Assembly: GCA_937973995.1 (NCBI GenBank)
Contig: CALJIQ010000313.1
Location: forward strand, 1 to 35,934
DNA length: 35,934 nt
Origin: an uncultured Saprospiraceae bacterium
GTDB lineage: Bacteria > Bacteroidota > Bacteroidia > Chitinophagales > Saprospiraceae
Direction of reading: 5' to 3'
Both the position numbers and the translations under genes were made by a program. The stretch's first letter is position 1; each line of letters opens with the position of its first letter. Under the pieces are notes generated by a model that made no database searches, had not been told where the DNA came from, and worked only from the letters and a program-made list of their open reading frames with translations. Of this stretch, positions 1-9,266 are shown one piece after another.

Positions 1-1115
1 TTCATAATTGGCTGAATATCAGCTTCCTCTTTTACCATTCGCATGCCTTTCGTACGAAGCATACTTTTAGCCTCCTCAAATTTTTCATGCTTAGGCCCAA
101 TGAGTATGGGTACGCCAAAAACAGCGGGTTCTAAGGTATTATGAATGCCTCCACCAAACCCACCTCCAATATAAACAACGTCTGCATATTGATATAGTTG
201 ATTCAACATCCCGATTGTATTAATAATTAAAATAGGGTGGGGGAAGGTCGTCGTATTCTTTCTCAAAGTCGTATAGCGATGAGCGGATACTGGTAAGCTA
301 TTTTCTAATTGCTGGATGGCGAGGTTCTCCACTTCATGCGGAACAATCAATATTTTCCAATCCTTATTTTTTTTAATAAAAGTTTTCCAAATCGCTATAT
401 CCTGTGGATGGGTACTTCCTAAAACTAATAAAGGTTGTTTGTTTTTAAAAGACGCCACTATGGGAAAGCTGTTGACCATTTGGGCAATTTGAAAAACTCG
501 ATCAATGCGTGGGTCTCCTGCTAGGGAAACAGCGTTAACCCCATGTTTTGCTAACAATTGTTTAGAAGCCGTATTCTGTACAAATAATTGCGAAAAGCCT
601 TTCAATAGGTGTAAGTATCGTTTGCCATACCACTTAAAAAAATACTGCTCCTGCCGAAATAATCCCCCAATTAAAAAAGTAGGAATGTTCTGTACTTGGA
701 GGGTATATAAGAAATTATACCAAAACTCATATTTGACAAAGATCGCTAATCGAGGTTGTAAGAAATTGATAAAGTCCGTTGCATTCTTTTGGGTATCTAA
801 TGGCATGTACCAAATATAATCAGCTCCCTGATAATTTTTTCGCACGTCATATCCAGAAGGAGAAAAAAAAGTCAGCACTATTTTTTGGTTAGGCTGTTCT
901 TGCTTAATTCGTTCCATCAATGGTCGTCCTTGCTCAAATTCGCCCAGCGAAGCACAATGAAACCAGATAACCGAATGCGGTGCTTCCTTAAACATACTTT
1001 GTAAGGTAGCTCGCCAATTTTTTCGACCTGCGATCCATGCTTTCGCTTTGGGCTGCCATAAAGAAGCGACCCTGATGCCTAGTTTGTAAATTTGAAGAAG
1101 GAGATGATAGAACAA
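1..1115 (-). CDS. waaA: 3-deoxy-D-manno-octulosonic acid transferase (Kdo transferase), partial; C-terminus runs off the left edge
   Basis: Reverse-strand translation gives ...YKLGIRVASLWQPKAKAWIAGRKNWRATLQSMFKEAPHSVIWFHCASLGEFEQGRPLMERIKQEQPNQKIVLTFFSPSGYDVRKNYQGADYIWYMPLDT..., the typical WaaA/KdtA N-terminal half. Not in the ORF track because it is open at the window edge. An in-frame TAG lies just before a TTG at 1115, so a TTG start is my best guess. Confidence 0.9.
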   Translation of the reverse strand, partial: MFYHLLLQIYKLGIRVASLWQPKAKAWIAGRKNWRATLQSMFKEAPHSVIWFHCASLGEFEQGRPLMERIKQEQPNQKIVLTFFSPSGYDVRKNYQGADYIWYMPLDTQKNATDFINFLQPRLAIFVKYEFWYNFLYTLQVQNIPTFLIGGLFRQEQYFFKWYGKRYLHLLKGFSQLFVQNTASKQLLAKHGVNAVSLAGDPRIDRVFQIAQMVNSFPIVASFKNKQPLLVLGSTHPQDIAIWKTFIKKNKDWKILIVPHEVENLAIQQLENSLPVSAHRYTTLRKNTTTFPHPILIINTIGMLNQLYQYADVVYIGGGFGGGIHNTLEPAVFGVPILIGPKHEKFEEAKSMLRTKGMRMVKEEADIQPIM

Positions 1116-1245
1116 CTAATCGTTTTGACGTTTGAAATAATTTTATCTGGTACAAATGTAGGAGATTCCTCGGAGGGGTAGTGACCCTTTTGATGAAAAA
1201 GAGGCTAAGAAGAAAAGTATTTCAGCGATGAGGTCCACCCACCAA

Positions 1246-4200
1246 TTATCTCAATATAACGATTTGACCCCTTAAAACATTTCCTCTACCAACATCTAAT
1301 CGAAGAATATAATAGTAGGTGCCTTCTGCCAATGCCGCTCCATTGTTATTAGTGCCTTCCCAATTGTTCTCGTAGGGACGAGCTAAAAATACTTCGTCGC
1401 CCCAACGATTAAAGAGGAGTAGTTCATTCTTGGGGAAGGCAAGGGGATCGATTAATTGTGGGAAGATCAATTGATCGTTCAGTCCATCTTCGTTGGGGGT
1501 AATGGTATTGGGAATTAGATTTTTATCATTAACCGTAACTTCATTAAGCGGTTCTTGCAATTGAAAGACAATGGTGGTAGAACCGCAGATACTAGGACAA
1601 TCTTCATAGCAGATTTCATAGACAAATTGATCGTCCGTGCTAAAAGAACTAGCTGGTTGTAATTCAAATTGACCAATAGCCAATTCGGTTAACTCCCCAT
1701 GTGAGGGGGAGTTTAAAATGTTACTAGTTAGCTGGGTAGTGGTCTCGGGTGGAAAGATAGAAAAGGAGAACGGCACATTTTTATCCCTTATAATAAAGGT
1801 GTCTTGTGGTAAGTCTGGACGAGATAAACCTACTACTTCGAAGCGTTCAGGAAAATAAGAGGTGCAATTAATGGTATCCAATATCCAAGAAAATACCGTG
1901 TTACCACGAGGTAGATTGTTGATGGTAATTTCAGGATTTTCAGGATTAGTGATTGTGATCAGTGGGTTAGTGCTTATCCATTGACCAGTAAAATTTGCAG
2001 GATTGGAGTCAGTGGAAAGGGTTGCGCTGCCTCCACACACTTCTATGAGTTGAGTATCTTTTTGTTCTCCTAGGATCGTTGGATTGATGCAGTCTCCATT
2101 GGCTGGGGAACAAATATTATCGACAATAGGAACGGATTCTGAATCAATATCAATGGCTAGGCTTGGAAAAGGAACTTTGCTATTATCATTGATGGAGATG
2201 ATGGCAGAATCCAAAGTTTGGCGAATAAAGCAGATTTTAAAAAGGGTATCTTCCTCTGCTAAGTCATTTCCAAGAATGGAATTTTCATCTGCCCAAAATA
2301 ATTGTAATTGTCCCTCTGCAACCTGTTCTACATTAAAACTATTATCGCTTAAACTAGCTAGGTTAGAAGCGGATTGAAGTTGTGTGAATTCCAATACAGC
2401 GTCATCCCATTCTATATTCATTTGAATACCCCTTAATTGTTGGAAATTACTTACTTGAAAAGGTAAGCAGTTTTCTTCTCCTGTTTTAAACGAGCGACAA
2501 GGAGTAGAAAAAACCAAGGGTTGTATATTTCGTTCGCCTCTACATTGACAATCCTCTTGAATAACATCTAGTAAAGTTTCTTCTTCGCCATCATCACAGT
2601 TCGCCCCCAATTGGGCTTCTGAAGACTCACAAAAGATATCGAAATCTCCTTCCCAAGCTAGGGCTGGGTTATTGATAAAATTAATGTTGATTCCACACAA
2701 ATCGAGATAAGAATCTGGAATGCAGCCCATTAATTGATTTTCACGAGCAGTGAAAATATTGAGCTGTGCTAGGTCTGCCATTTCTGGCGGTAAGACACCT
2801 GTTAATTCATTGCTGTCCAATACTACTTGTTGGAGTTGGTCTAATAAAATAAGACCCACAGGAAAATCTCCAGTCAGGGTATTATCATTCACCCAAATAC
2901 TTTTTAATTCCAAAAGATTAGCGATACTTCTAGGAATCACTCCTGTTAAATCATTATGGCTTAAATAAAGGGCTTCCAACTTTTCTAATTCCCCGATCTG
3001 ATCAGATATAGTGCCCGTCAAATTATTACCAAGAGTATCCGTGCTATAGGGCGTGCCACAGTCAGGAATACCATCTAAGTCTAGACAACGGACACAGCCT
3101 TCGGCATTCAGGGTTACGCCAAACCAAGTATCCATAGGAGTGGTTAAGTCCCATTTGTTTTGCCAGTTTTCTCCATTGGCAGCCTTGTGAAAATCTATCA
3201 ACACTAGAGAATCTCGTTCTCTACACGATTGTGCACAGTCACAATAAATATCGGTAAGGGTCGCAAAAAAAGTTCCTTCTTCTGTAAGGGTATCATGTTT
3301 TCCGAGATTACTGGTATCATCCGTTGGTAAACAAATCCATTCTTCCGATAATGCAGGAAATACACAATCTATTGGATCTGATTTAATCCCATTTTGCAGA
3401 CAAGGACATCGCACTAAGGTTTTATTTTGACTTCTAATACCGGGGGTCGTTCCTCTCCAGAAATCATTGGGGAAGCAATCCCGATTCCCAAATAAATCGA
3501 TCAATATAGTTCCCTGTTCTAAGGTGATTGCGTCGTTTCCATCGAAGTCTATAGTAAAGGTGGCGTTGGCAGCATTTAGTAATGCTACCTCTGAATCTTC
3601 GTGACAGATAAAATAGGTGCTATGAGCTTTAATGGTATCTGCTAAGGTGTGGATGCTGATTCCAGTAGGATTTTCTTCATTATAAATTTTGAGGACATAT
3701 TGGTCGTTAAACACGATGGCTTCATCGGTAGGATTATAAATTTCAATACATTTATCAGTGGTGGTACTTTCAAAATATTCCGAAATAAATAGGTCCTTAT
3801 TATTCTTGGCAGCTTCTGTCAATATGCCTTTACAGGAACAATCCTCTATGATTCTATCCTGCTCGGTATTTGGATTTCCATCATCACAAGCACTACCAAT
3901 TCTATCGTTGGTATCATCGCAATTGATTACATTGATTTGTACTTCTCGTTGGCTGGTACTTAATAAAATACCATTTCTATATTCTTGGATACTGATCCCT
4001 GCAACGAACTGACCTATCAGCGTAGGTGTGCCTGTTATCAAACCAGTAGATGGTTTTATTTCTATGGTTTCTTCAAAATCGCCAAAGGGAAATTGGGCAT
4101 CATAGAGAGGTTGGACAAACGGTACAGTTGCATAAGGTGGTGGACAAGGTGGATTCGGAATGGCACCTACACAACTTTCGTAATTATCTCTAGTCACATC

Positions 4201-4866
4201 ATTGCCACCGCCATGCAAGGGAGCAGAAAAAGCAAATACTAGGGAATCCCCATCCTCATCTGTTGCCGTTTGTTGGAATTCAAATAGCTCATTAATGCAA
4301 GTGATGACAGGGGGGAAGTCATTAAAAGTAGGACTGGCATTACAGACCTGTTGGGCAGTGGGGGTGATAGCGATTGAAAAGGTGCTGCCAAATTCTTCTG
4401 GGGTTGCAATATTGGTAATGCTTTCATTCCTGCAACATCGCTGGTGGACAACATAGTAGCTGTTATTGGTATTTGGTAAAAAGGCGTCGTAGTCACTTAA
4501 CCGAAAACGATAGGTCCCTTGTTCCACACATAGTTGTGGTAATTCACAAGTAGGGTCAGGATAGTTTAGGGTTTCTACCGTATCTAAGGGGACGGTAAAT
4601 GTAAAACCTTGACTACCTTGTGCTAACTCCGTACAATCAATGGTACCATCACATTGAAAGATCGCAAAGTTGGCTTCTGCATCAAAGTCTGCACCGTCCG
4701 TTAAGCAATCTCTATATACTTGTAACGTGATTTCGTAATCTCCATTCCCCACACATTTGTAGCTGATTTCTCCACCAATTAAGTGCTTTGCAGGTAGTGT
4801 TGTTGGCCAGGAAAATAAGGCAAAGAGAAACAGAACGATCGAACGGGAATTACGCATAGGTGGCAT
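1246..4866 (-). CDS. Large secreted/surface protein: 'HLIGGEISYKCVGNGDYEITLQVYRDC' N-terminal region, lamin-tail-like segment, plant-type LRRs, cohesin-like segment, C-terminal gliding-motility/T9SS type-B (CHU_C) sorting domain
   Basis: 1206-aa ORF with signal-like N-terminus; LRRs LTGTISDQIGELEKLEALYLSHNDLTGVIP...; C-terminus LIPNTITPNEDGLNDQLIFPQL...ELLLFNRWGDEVFLARPYENNWEGTNNNGAALAEGTYYYILRL. Confidence 0.88.
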   Translation of the reverse strand: MPPMRNSRSIVLFLFALFSWPTTLPAKHLIGGEISYKCVGNGDYEITLQVYRDCLTDGADFDAEANFAIFQCDGTIDCTELAQGSQGFTFTVPLDTVETLNYPDPTCELPQLCVEQGTYRFRLSDYDAFLPNTNNSYYVVHQRCCRNESITNIATPEEFGSTFSIAITPTAQQVCNASPTFNDFPPVITCINELFEFQQTATDEDGDSLVFAFSAPLHGGGNDVTRDNYESCVGAIPNPPCPPPYATVPFVQPLYDAQFPFGDFEETIEIKPSTGLITGTPTLIGQFVAGISIQEYRNGILLSTSQREVQINVINCDDTNDRIGSACDDGNPNTEQDRIIEDCSCKGILTEAAKNNKDLFISEYFESTTTDKCIEIYNPTDEAIVFNDQYVLKIYNEENPTGISIHTLADTIKAHSTYFICHEDSEVALLNAANATFTIDFDGNDAITLEQGTILIDLFGNRDCFPNDFWRGTTPGIRSQNKTLVRCPCLQNGIKSDPIDCVFPALSEEWICLPTDDTSNLGKHDTLTEEGTFFATLTDIYCDCAQSCRERDSLVLIDFHKAANGENWQNKWDLTTPMDTWFGVTLNAEGCVRCLDLDGIPDCGTPYSTDTLGNNLTGTISDQIGELEKLEALYLSHNDLTGVIPRSIANLLELKSIWVNDNTLTGDFPVGLILLDQLQQVVLDSNELTGVLPPEMADLAQLNIFTARENQLMGCIPDSYLDLCGININFINNPALAWEGDFDIFCESSEAQLGANCDDGEEETLLDVIQEDCQCRGERNIQPLVFSTPCRSFKTGEENCLPFQVSNFQQLRGIQMNIEWDDAVLEFTQLQSASNLASLSDNSFNVEQVAEGQLQLFWADENSILGNDLAEEDTLFKICFIRQTLDSAIISINDNSKVPFPSLAIDIDSESVPIVDNICSPANGDCINPTILGEQKDTQLIEVCGGSATLSTDSNPANFTGQWISTNPLITITNPENPEITINNLPRGNTVFSWILDTINCTSYFPERFEVVGLSRPDLPQDTFIIRDKNVPFSFSIFPPETTTQLTSNILNSPSHGELTELAIGQFELQPASSFSTDDQFVYEICYEDCPSICGSTTIVFQLQEPLNEVTVNDKNLIPNTITPNEDGLNDQLIFPQLIDPLAFPKNELLLFNRWGDEVFLARPYENNWEGTNNNGAALAEGTYYYILRLDVGRGNVLRGQIVILR

Positions 4867-4946
4867 TATTAAAACTTGCTGCTAAGCTACCATCAATTCT
4901 GTAAAGATACCAATACCATTCGTAGAAAAAGCGGCTGCTATTTGAC

Positions 4947-5097
4947 ATTGCTTCATTGTTCTATTGTCTCATTGTTCCATTGGCTCATTGTTCTATTGTC
5001 TCATTGTTCCATTGTTCCATTGTTCCATTGTTCTATTGTTCTATTGTCTCATTGTTCTATTGTCTCATTGTTCTATTGTCTCATTGCTTCATTGTTG
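4947..5097 (+). repeat. Octamer tandem array 1 (18 full 8-bp units plus a partial)
   Basis: Direct parse at 8-bp register from 4947: ATTGCTTC, ATTGTTCT, ATTGTCTC, ATTGTTCC, ATTGGCTC, ATTGTTCT ... ATTGTCTC, ATTGCTTC, ATTGTTG. Confidence 0.97.
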
Positions 5098-5116
5098 ACA
5101 AAACAATTGGTGTACT

Positions 5117-5172
5117 CGTCGGATGGCTGCGTCGTCCGATGAGCCTTCCCATCCGACGGCAGCCATCGGACG
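5117..5172. repeat. Two interleaved inverted repeats (A-B-A'-B')
   Basis: A=CGTCGGATGG (5117-5126) with A'=CCATCCGACG (5149-5158); B=CGTCCGATG (5133-5141) with B'=CATCGGACG (5164-5172). Both are perfect complements. Confidence 0.9.
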
Positions 5173-5237
5173 GGATTTCGTTATTGCTGTCCAGATACTA
5201 AAGTAATTGAACAAAACAAATGAAATAGTTCCAATTA

Positions 5238-5269
5238 TCAATCAGCTCAGCTTAAAGTGAGCAGATTGA
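5238..5269. repeat. Hairpin, 12-position stem with one A-A mismatch
   Basis: TCAATC-A-GCTCA / gcttaaag / TGAGC-A-GATTGA. Confidence 0.85.
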
Positions 5270-5286
5270 ACAAAGGCGTCTGATCT

Positions 5287-5304
5287 GATCACTCCAAAGT
5301 GATC
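5287..5304. repeat. Perfect 7-bp hairpin GATCACT-ccaa-AGTGATC
   Basis: Direct reading. Lies at the distal edge of the conserved array-flanking module. Confidence 0.9.
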
Positions 5305-5346
5305 TGACCAGTTCTCAATTGTTTCAATAATTCTGTCTAACTACTA
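5296..5346 (-). repeat. Conserved array-flanking module, copy 1
   Basis: Reverse complement TAGTAGTTAGACAGAATTATTGAAACAATTGAGAACTGGTCAGATCACTTT aligns without gaps to 35884-35934. Including the preceding ATTGT, 48 of 56 positions are identical by manual alignment. Confidence 0.93.
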
Positions 5347-5535
5347 ACAATAGAACAATGAGACAATAGAACAATGAGACAATGGAACAATGAGACAATG
5401 GAACAATGAGACAATAGAACAATGGAACAATGGAACAATGAGACAATGGAACAATGGAACAATGGAACAATGGAACAATGAGACAATAGAACAATGAGAC
5501 AATAGAACAATGAGACAATAGAACAATAGAACAGA
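5347..5535 (-). repeat. Octamer tandem array 2, opposite orientation to array 1
   Basis: Parse: acaat, then agaacaat/gagacaat/ggaacaat units (22 full), then agaacaga. Reverse complement is ATTGTTCT/ATTGTCTC/ATTGTTCC. Confidence 0.97.
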
Positions 5536-5656
5536 TAAAAATGATGGAGGCTATGGAGTTGCTGGATCGGGAAGTGGTGGTGGAAAGAGAGTGGGTGTTT
5601 TACAGGTGTCTCCACAACGTCTCTTTTTGGAAAATGAAGGAACGGAATTTTCCGAA

Positions 5657-5695
5657 AAGGACGCGGTGAAAGGCTGTCGGCAGCGTCCTTTTTTT
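5657..5695. terminator. Intrinsic terminator-like hairpin, possibly bidirectional
   Basis: AAGGACGC (5657-5664) ... GCGTCCTT (5683-5690) followed by a 7-T run on +; TTTT on -. About 100 bp downstream of the stop of the minus-strand gene 5796-6626. Confidence 0.65.
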
Positions 5696-5795
5696 ATGCT
5701 TCAAAAAAAGAGATGCTGCTTATACTAATACAGTAGTATTTTTTTAAATTTTTCTTAAGGCGTTGACCATCAACCGTCAACCGAATAAAGTCTAA

Positions 5796-6626
5796 TTAAC
5801 GCTTTACAAATTTAGAATAAAACTGTTGTTGCTGACTTTCAATTTTGATAATATACATACCGGCCGAAAATTGACTGACATCTATTTGTTGAGAGGAATG
5901 CAATGCTTGCTGTGGTAGTCGTACTTGATTGGATAAATCTAAAATTGAAATTTGTGCATCTTTATCTCCTGACCAATTTAATTGCAGTTGTTGGGCAACT
6001 GGATTAGGGTAAAAAGATAAGAGACCTAAAGCAGTAGCATCCTGAACAGAGGTGGATAGATTGCCACAACTATGGTCAGTCGTATTATAATTTTTTGCCC
6101 AATTATGAATTTCTTTTTTGTCCACATTATAGACTTCGAAATCCATTCCTGGGTTGTTACTGACAGAGTTAGGTAATAAAGCAAATGGATCTCCTTGGTT
6201 ATTGATGAGTGCTATAGTGTCTGGGCAATTATTTAATTGCATAGTAAGCAATAAAGTTTCTTTCTCATTTTCCAGTTCAATACCCTTTCCATCATCAATA
6301 AAGCCGATAAAGAAGTAGCTGACATCTGGAGCTTCTATCGGTCCATCTATTTTTTCTATAGCTCCGTTCCAGTTACCGTTCACACTTTGAATATGATCGA
6401 TATTATCAAAACCATTATTCCGCAACAACACCGTTATTTGACCAGTGGCTATAACTGGTTTGGTGGGCGTTTCAAATCCTTTTGTGGGACGAACATATAC
6501 GCCCCAAACTAAATCATTGTCTTCCATCTTTTGGACGGAAAATTCTAAACTAGAATAAAAACTTTGGGCTTGTGTAACATAACACATACAGAGGGAACAC
6601 CATAAAAGGAAGATTCTCATCATCAT
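5796..6626 (-). CDS. Secreted protein with T9SS type-A C-terminal sorting domain
   Basis: 276 aa; signal-like N-terminus; C-terminus LLSFYPNPVAQQLQLNWSG...ISILDLSNQ...IDVSQFSAGMYIIKIESQQQQFYSKFVKR is a typical Por-secretion tail. Confidence 0.88.
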   Translation of the reverse strand: MMMRIFLLWCSLCMCYVTQAQSFYSSLEFSVQKMEDNDLVWGVYVRPTKGFETPTKPVIATGQITVLLRNNGFDNIDHIQSVNGNWNGAIEKIDGPIEAPDVSYFFIGFIDDGKGIELENEKETLLLTMQLNNCPDTIALINNQGDPFALLPNSVSNNPGMDFEVYNVDKKEIHNWAKNYNTTDHSCGNLSTSVQDATALGLLSFYPNPVAQQLQLNWSGDKDAQISILDLSNQVRLPQQALHSSQQIDVSQFSAGMYIIKIESQQQQFYSKFVKR

Positions 6627-6953
6627 TTTTTAAGATTCATAAAAATTTGTAATTAGCGTAACGACTAAAGGGTTCCTCCTAGAAGATTATGTAGCCTTTA
6701 TAGCTTCTATGAATGGGGACGTTGGTGAGGGTTGGTTAGACGTTACGAAGTAGTTTTTGTGATTGTTGTTACAGGACGATAAAAGAGGGGAGTGGGAATT
6801 GAAGTATAAATATGTTTCCAAATATAATTCCAATTATTTTTTAAGTATATTAATAAAAAATATCTTTTAAATATTGAAAAAGCAAAATAGATAAGTAGTC
6901 TGACAAAAGTATTATAACTTTCTTTTTTGATGGTTTGATTGGGAACTTAGAAA

Positions 6954-9266
6954 TTAATTGGATCCTTCTTCAATATTTGATTGTAAGCAGTCTGATTTAC
7001 AATCAGGACAATTAGTTGGGCGACTAATAATCACTTGATCTGTACAGCCCGTAATTAAATTTATAACTGTTAGTACTTCTCGATCTCTATTCACCATATT
7101 GACAGATACTAAGGTGCCTGTGGGTTTTTGAGATGTATTTTTCCCAAGACGAGTATCTTGTCCCTGATGAGTTATCAGTAAGTCTCCATAGTTGCTGCTT
7201 GGTGAACCACCAATAATAGAAAATCGAGTAGCATCCATATTCCAATTCCCCGCTGGATCAGAGGTTTGCATAAAACGCAATAATTCTTGCATAGAGTTGG
7301 CCACTCCAGATTGCGTCACTCCATTAACCGTCCAATTGTTTATTTGATAATTAGTTCCTTGACCTCCTGCTGGTAAAAAATTGTATTGATAGGTATAAAT
7401 ATTATCAAAGCCACATCCATGTTCTATTTGTGGCGTGCCGCTTGCTAAGTCCACAGTGAAGGTATTGTTTAATTCCTCTATTGGGAATGGTAAACAAACG
7501 AAAGCAACTGGTGCATCTGCATCTAGGCATACTTCCTCTTCTTCGATTATACTATCATCTTGACATGGAGGTGAGGCTACATCACAATTACCAGAAGTTA
7601 CCACGATCACTTCTACTTGATCTGTTGCCGTACAACCATTCGCATCATAACCTGTAACGGTATATACTGTGGTAACAGATGGAGTAGCAATTGGACTGGC
7701 AGAGGTGGGGTCATCTAGTCCAGTAGTAGGACTCCATTCCCATCTGATACCTCCATTGACGACCAATTGCGCTTGGTCATTAGGGCACATAAATTTATCT
7801 GGACATGCAACTACCGCAGGACCAATGATACATGGGTTAATAGTTTCTCCAGCATTAGAACCACTTTCTATATCCGCTCCCTCACAATTGCTATCCACTT
7901 CTATGGTAATACAGTCTGTTCCCTGACAGCCATTATTATCCGTAATCGTTACACAATAGGTAGTGGTCGTTGAAGGGGTTGCAACAGGATTGGCGATAGC
8001 TGCATTGCTTAGTCCTATAGCAGGAATCCACTGATAACTAGTACCACCATTAGCAGATAATTGGGCAGATGATCCAGCACAAACTGTTTGGTCAACCCCT
8101 GCATTAGCGATAGGTTTATTCGAAACGGTAACCGTGATGGCATCCGTTGCAATACATCCTTCTTGATTCGTTACTGTTACTGTATAGGTAGTTGTTGTAA
8201 CAGGAGTAGCAGTAGGATTAGCAATAGTACTAGCACTTAATCCAGTAGTAGGGGACCAACTATAAGTCATACCACCGCTAGAAGCATTTAAACTAGTACT
8301 TTCTCCTGAACAAATCGTTTGGTCTGGCGCATCAGTTATGCTAAATGGTCTGGTCGCACAAGGGTCGGTAATGCAATTCGTATTTTCTAGTATTACTTCT
8401 CCGTGAGATTTGAAACAAAGACCAATATTATCTCTTATCTCTACTAGATAAGTTACCCCTGATTCTAAACCACCAATGGTAGCATTGTTCCCCCAAGTTC
8501 TGCCTCCGTCGATGCTATATTGTAATTGATTGCCTCCAATATGAGCAGCATCTATGGTGATACTTCCATCCGTTTTATTGCAACCAGAAGGATTGGTAGT
8601 ATTTACATTATTGAGGAGAATACAATTACTTAAAAGGAAAGCGCCTGCTCCAGCTTCAAGCCCTTCTCTGTTCCCTTCACAAGCAGGATCGTTGTCCACG
8701 GTGATGGTGATATTATCGGTTGCTGTGCACCCCTCTTGATTCGTAACGGTAACAGTGTAAGTGGTAGTGGAAGTTGGGATAGCTATTGGATTGGCAATAT
8801 TACTAGCACTCAGTCCAGTAGTCGGAAACCAAGTATAAGACAAACCTGGCGAGGCATTTAAAAAAGTACCTTCTGTAGAACAAATCGTTTGACCTGGAAA
8901 ATCTTCTATTGTAAAAGGGGTGCGCACGCAAGGATCGGAATTATTACATTCGGGATGTTCCAAAATATATTCTCCATGAGAGGCGAAACAAAGTCCTATA
9001 TTATCTCGAACTTCTACGAAGTAAGTAACCCCCGCTTCTAATCCTCCAATGGTGGCATTATTTACCCAAACTCTGCCTCCATCTATACTGTATTGTAAGG
9101 TGTTGCCCGTTGAATGAATAGCATCAATTGTGATCGTGCCATCAGTTGCACCACAGCTAGTAGGGCTGGTATAACTGATATTATTGATGGTTAGACATCC
9201 ATTTTGGGCATGTACACCAATAACAGTACAAAGAAAAAATATTATGCAAAATGATACTCTTCTCAT
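6954..9266 (-). CDS. SprB-like/PKD-like repeat surface protein lacking a recognisable T9SS tail
   Basis: 770 aa; signal peptide; two ~200-aa tandem modules (TDGTITIDA...LQYSIDGGRVWVNNATIGGLEAGVTYFVEVRDNIGLCF + TWFPTTGLSASNIANP...TTTYTVTVTNQEGCTATD); one 'CLPF...WTVNG...GNW' domain; ends abruptly CPDCKSDCLQSNIEEGSN. Confidence 0.85.
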   Translation of the reverse strand: MRRVSFCIIFFLCTVIGVHAQNGCLTINNISYTSPTSCGATDGTITIDAIHSTGNTLQYSIDGGRVWVNNATIGGLEAGVTYFVEVRDNIGLCFASHGEYILEHPECNNSDPCVRTPFTIEDFPGQTICSTEGTFLNASPGLSYTWFPTTGLSASNIANPIAIPTSTTTYTVTVTNQEGCTATDNITITVDNDPACEGNREGLEAGAGAFLLSNCILLNNVNTTNPSGCNKTDGSITIDAAHIGGNQLQYSIDGGRTWGNNATIGGLESGVTYLVEIRDNIGLCFKSHGEVILENTNCITDPCATRPFSITDAPDQTICSGESTSLNASSGGMTYSWSPTTGLSASTIANPTATPVTTTTYTVTVTNQEGCIATDAITVTVSNKPIANAGVDQTVCAGSSAQLSANGGTSYQWIPAIGLSNAAIANPVATPSTTTTYCVTITDNNGCQGTDCITIEVDSNCEGADIESGSNAGETINPCIIGPAVVACPDKFMCPNDQAQLVVNGGIRWEWSPTTGLDDPTSASPIATPSVTTVYTVTGYDANGCTATDQVEVIVVTSGNCDVASPPCQDDSIIEEEEVCLDADAPVAFVCLPFPIEELNNTFTVDLASGTPQIEHGCGFDNIYTYQYNFLPAGGQGTNYQINNWTVNGVTQSGVANSMQELLRFMQTSDPAGNWNMDATRFSIIGGSPSSNYGDLLITHQGQDTRLGKNTSQKPTGTLVSVNMVNRDREVLTVINLITGCTDQVIISRPTNCPDCKSDCLQSNIEEGSN

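Noticed and set aside
505-819. 104-aa + strand ORF
   Set aside because: Antisense to the clear waaA coding sequence; composition is not protein-like.
4876-5201. ORFs with FYCLIVPLAHCSIVSLFHCSIV-type translations at 4876-5201, 5324-5615 and 35688-35906
   Set aside because: Translations of the octamer arrays. An 8-bp unit yields an 8-aa period in every frame; no RBS or non-repeat protein homology. Not real CDSs.
4947-5535. CRISPR array
   Set aside because: Units are 8 bp with no spacers and no cas genes in the window; simple tandem repeats, not CRISPR.
4947-5535. Classical IS/transposon insertion for the array element
   Set aside because: No transposase ORF and no obvious target-site duplication at the array ends. 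A non-autonomous element remains possible and is reported as a finding.
5541-5669. 42-aa + strand ORF MMEAMELLDREVVVEREWVFYRCLHNVSFWKMKERNFPKRTR between array 2 and the terminator hairpin
   Set aside because: Short, no convincing RBS, and overlaps the terminator stem. Could be a remnant, but sequence alone does not support it.
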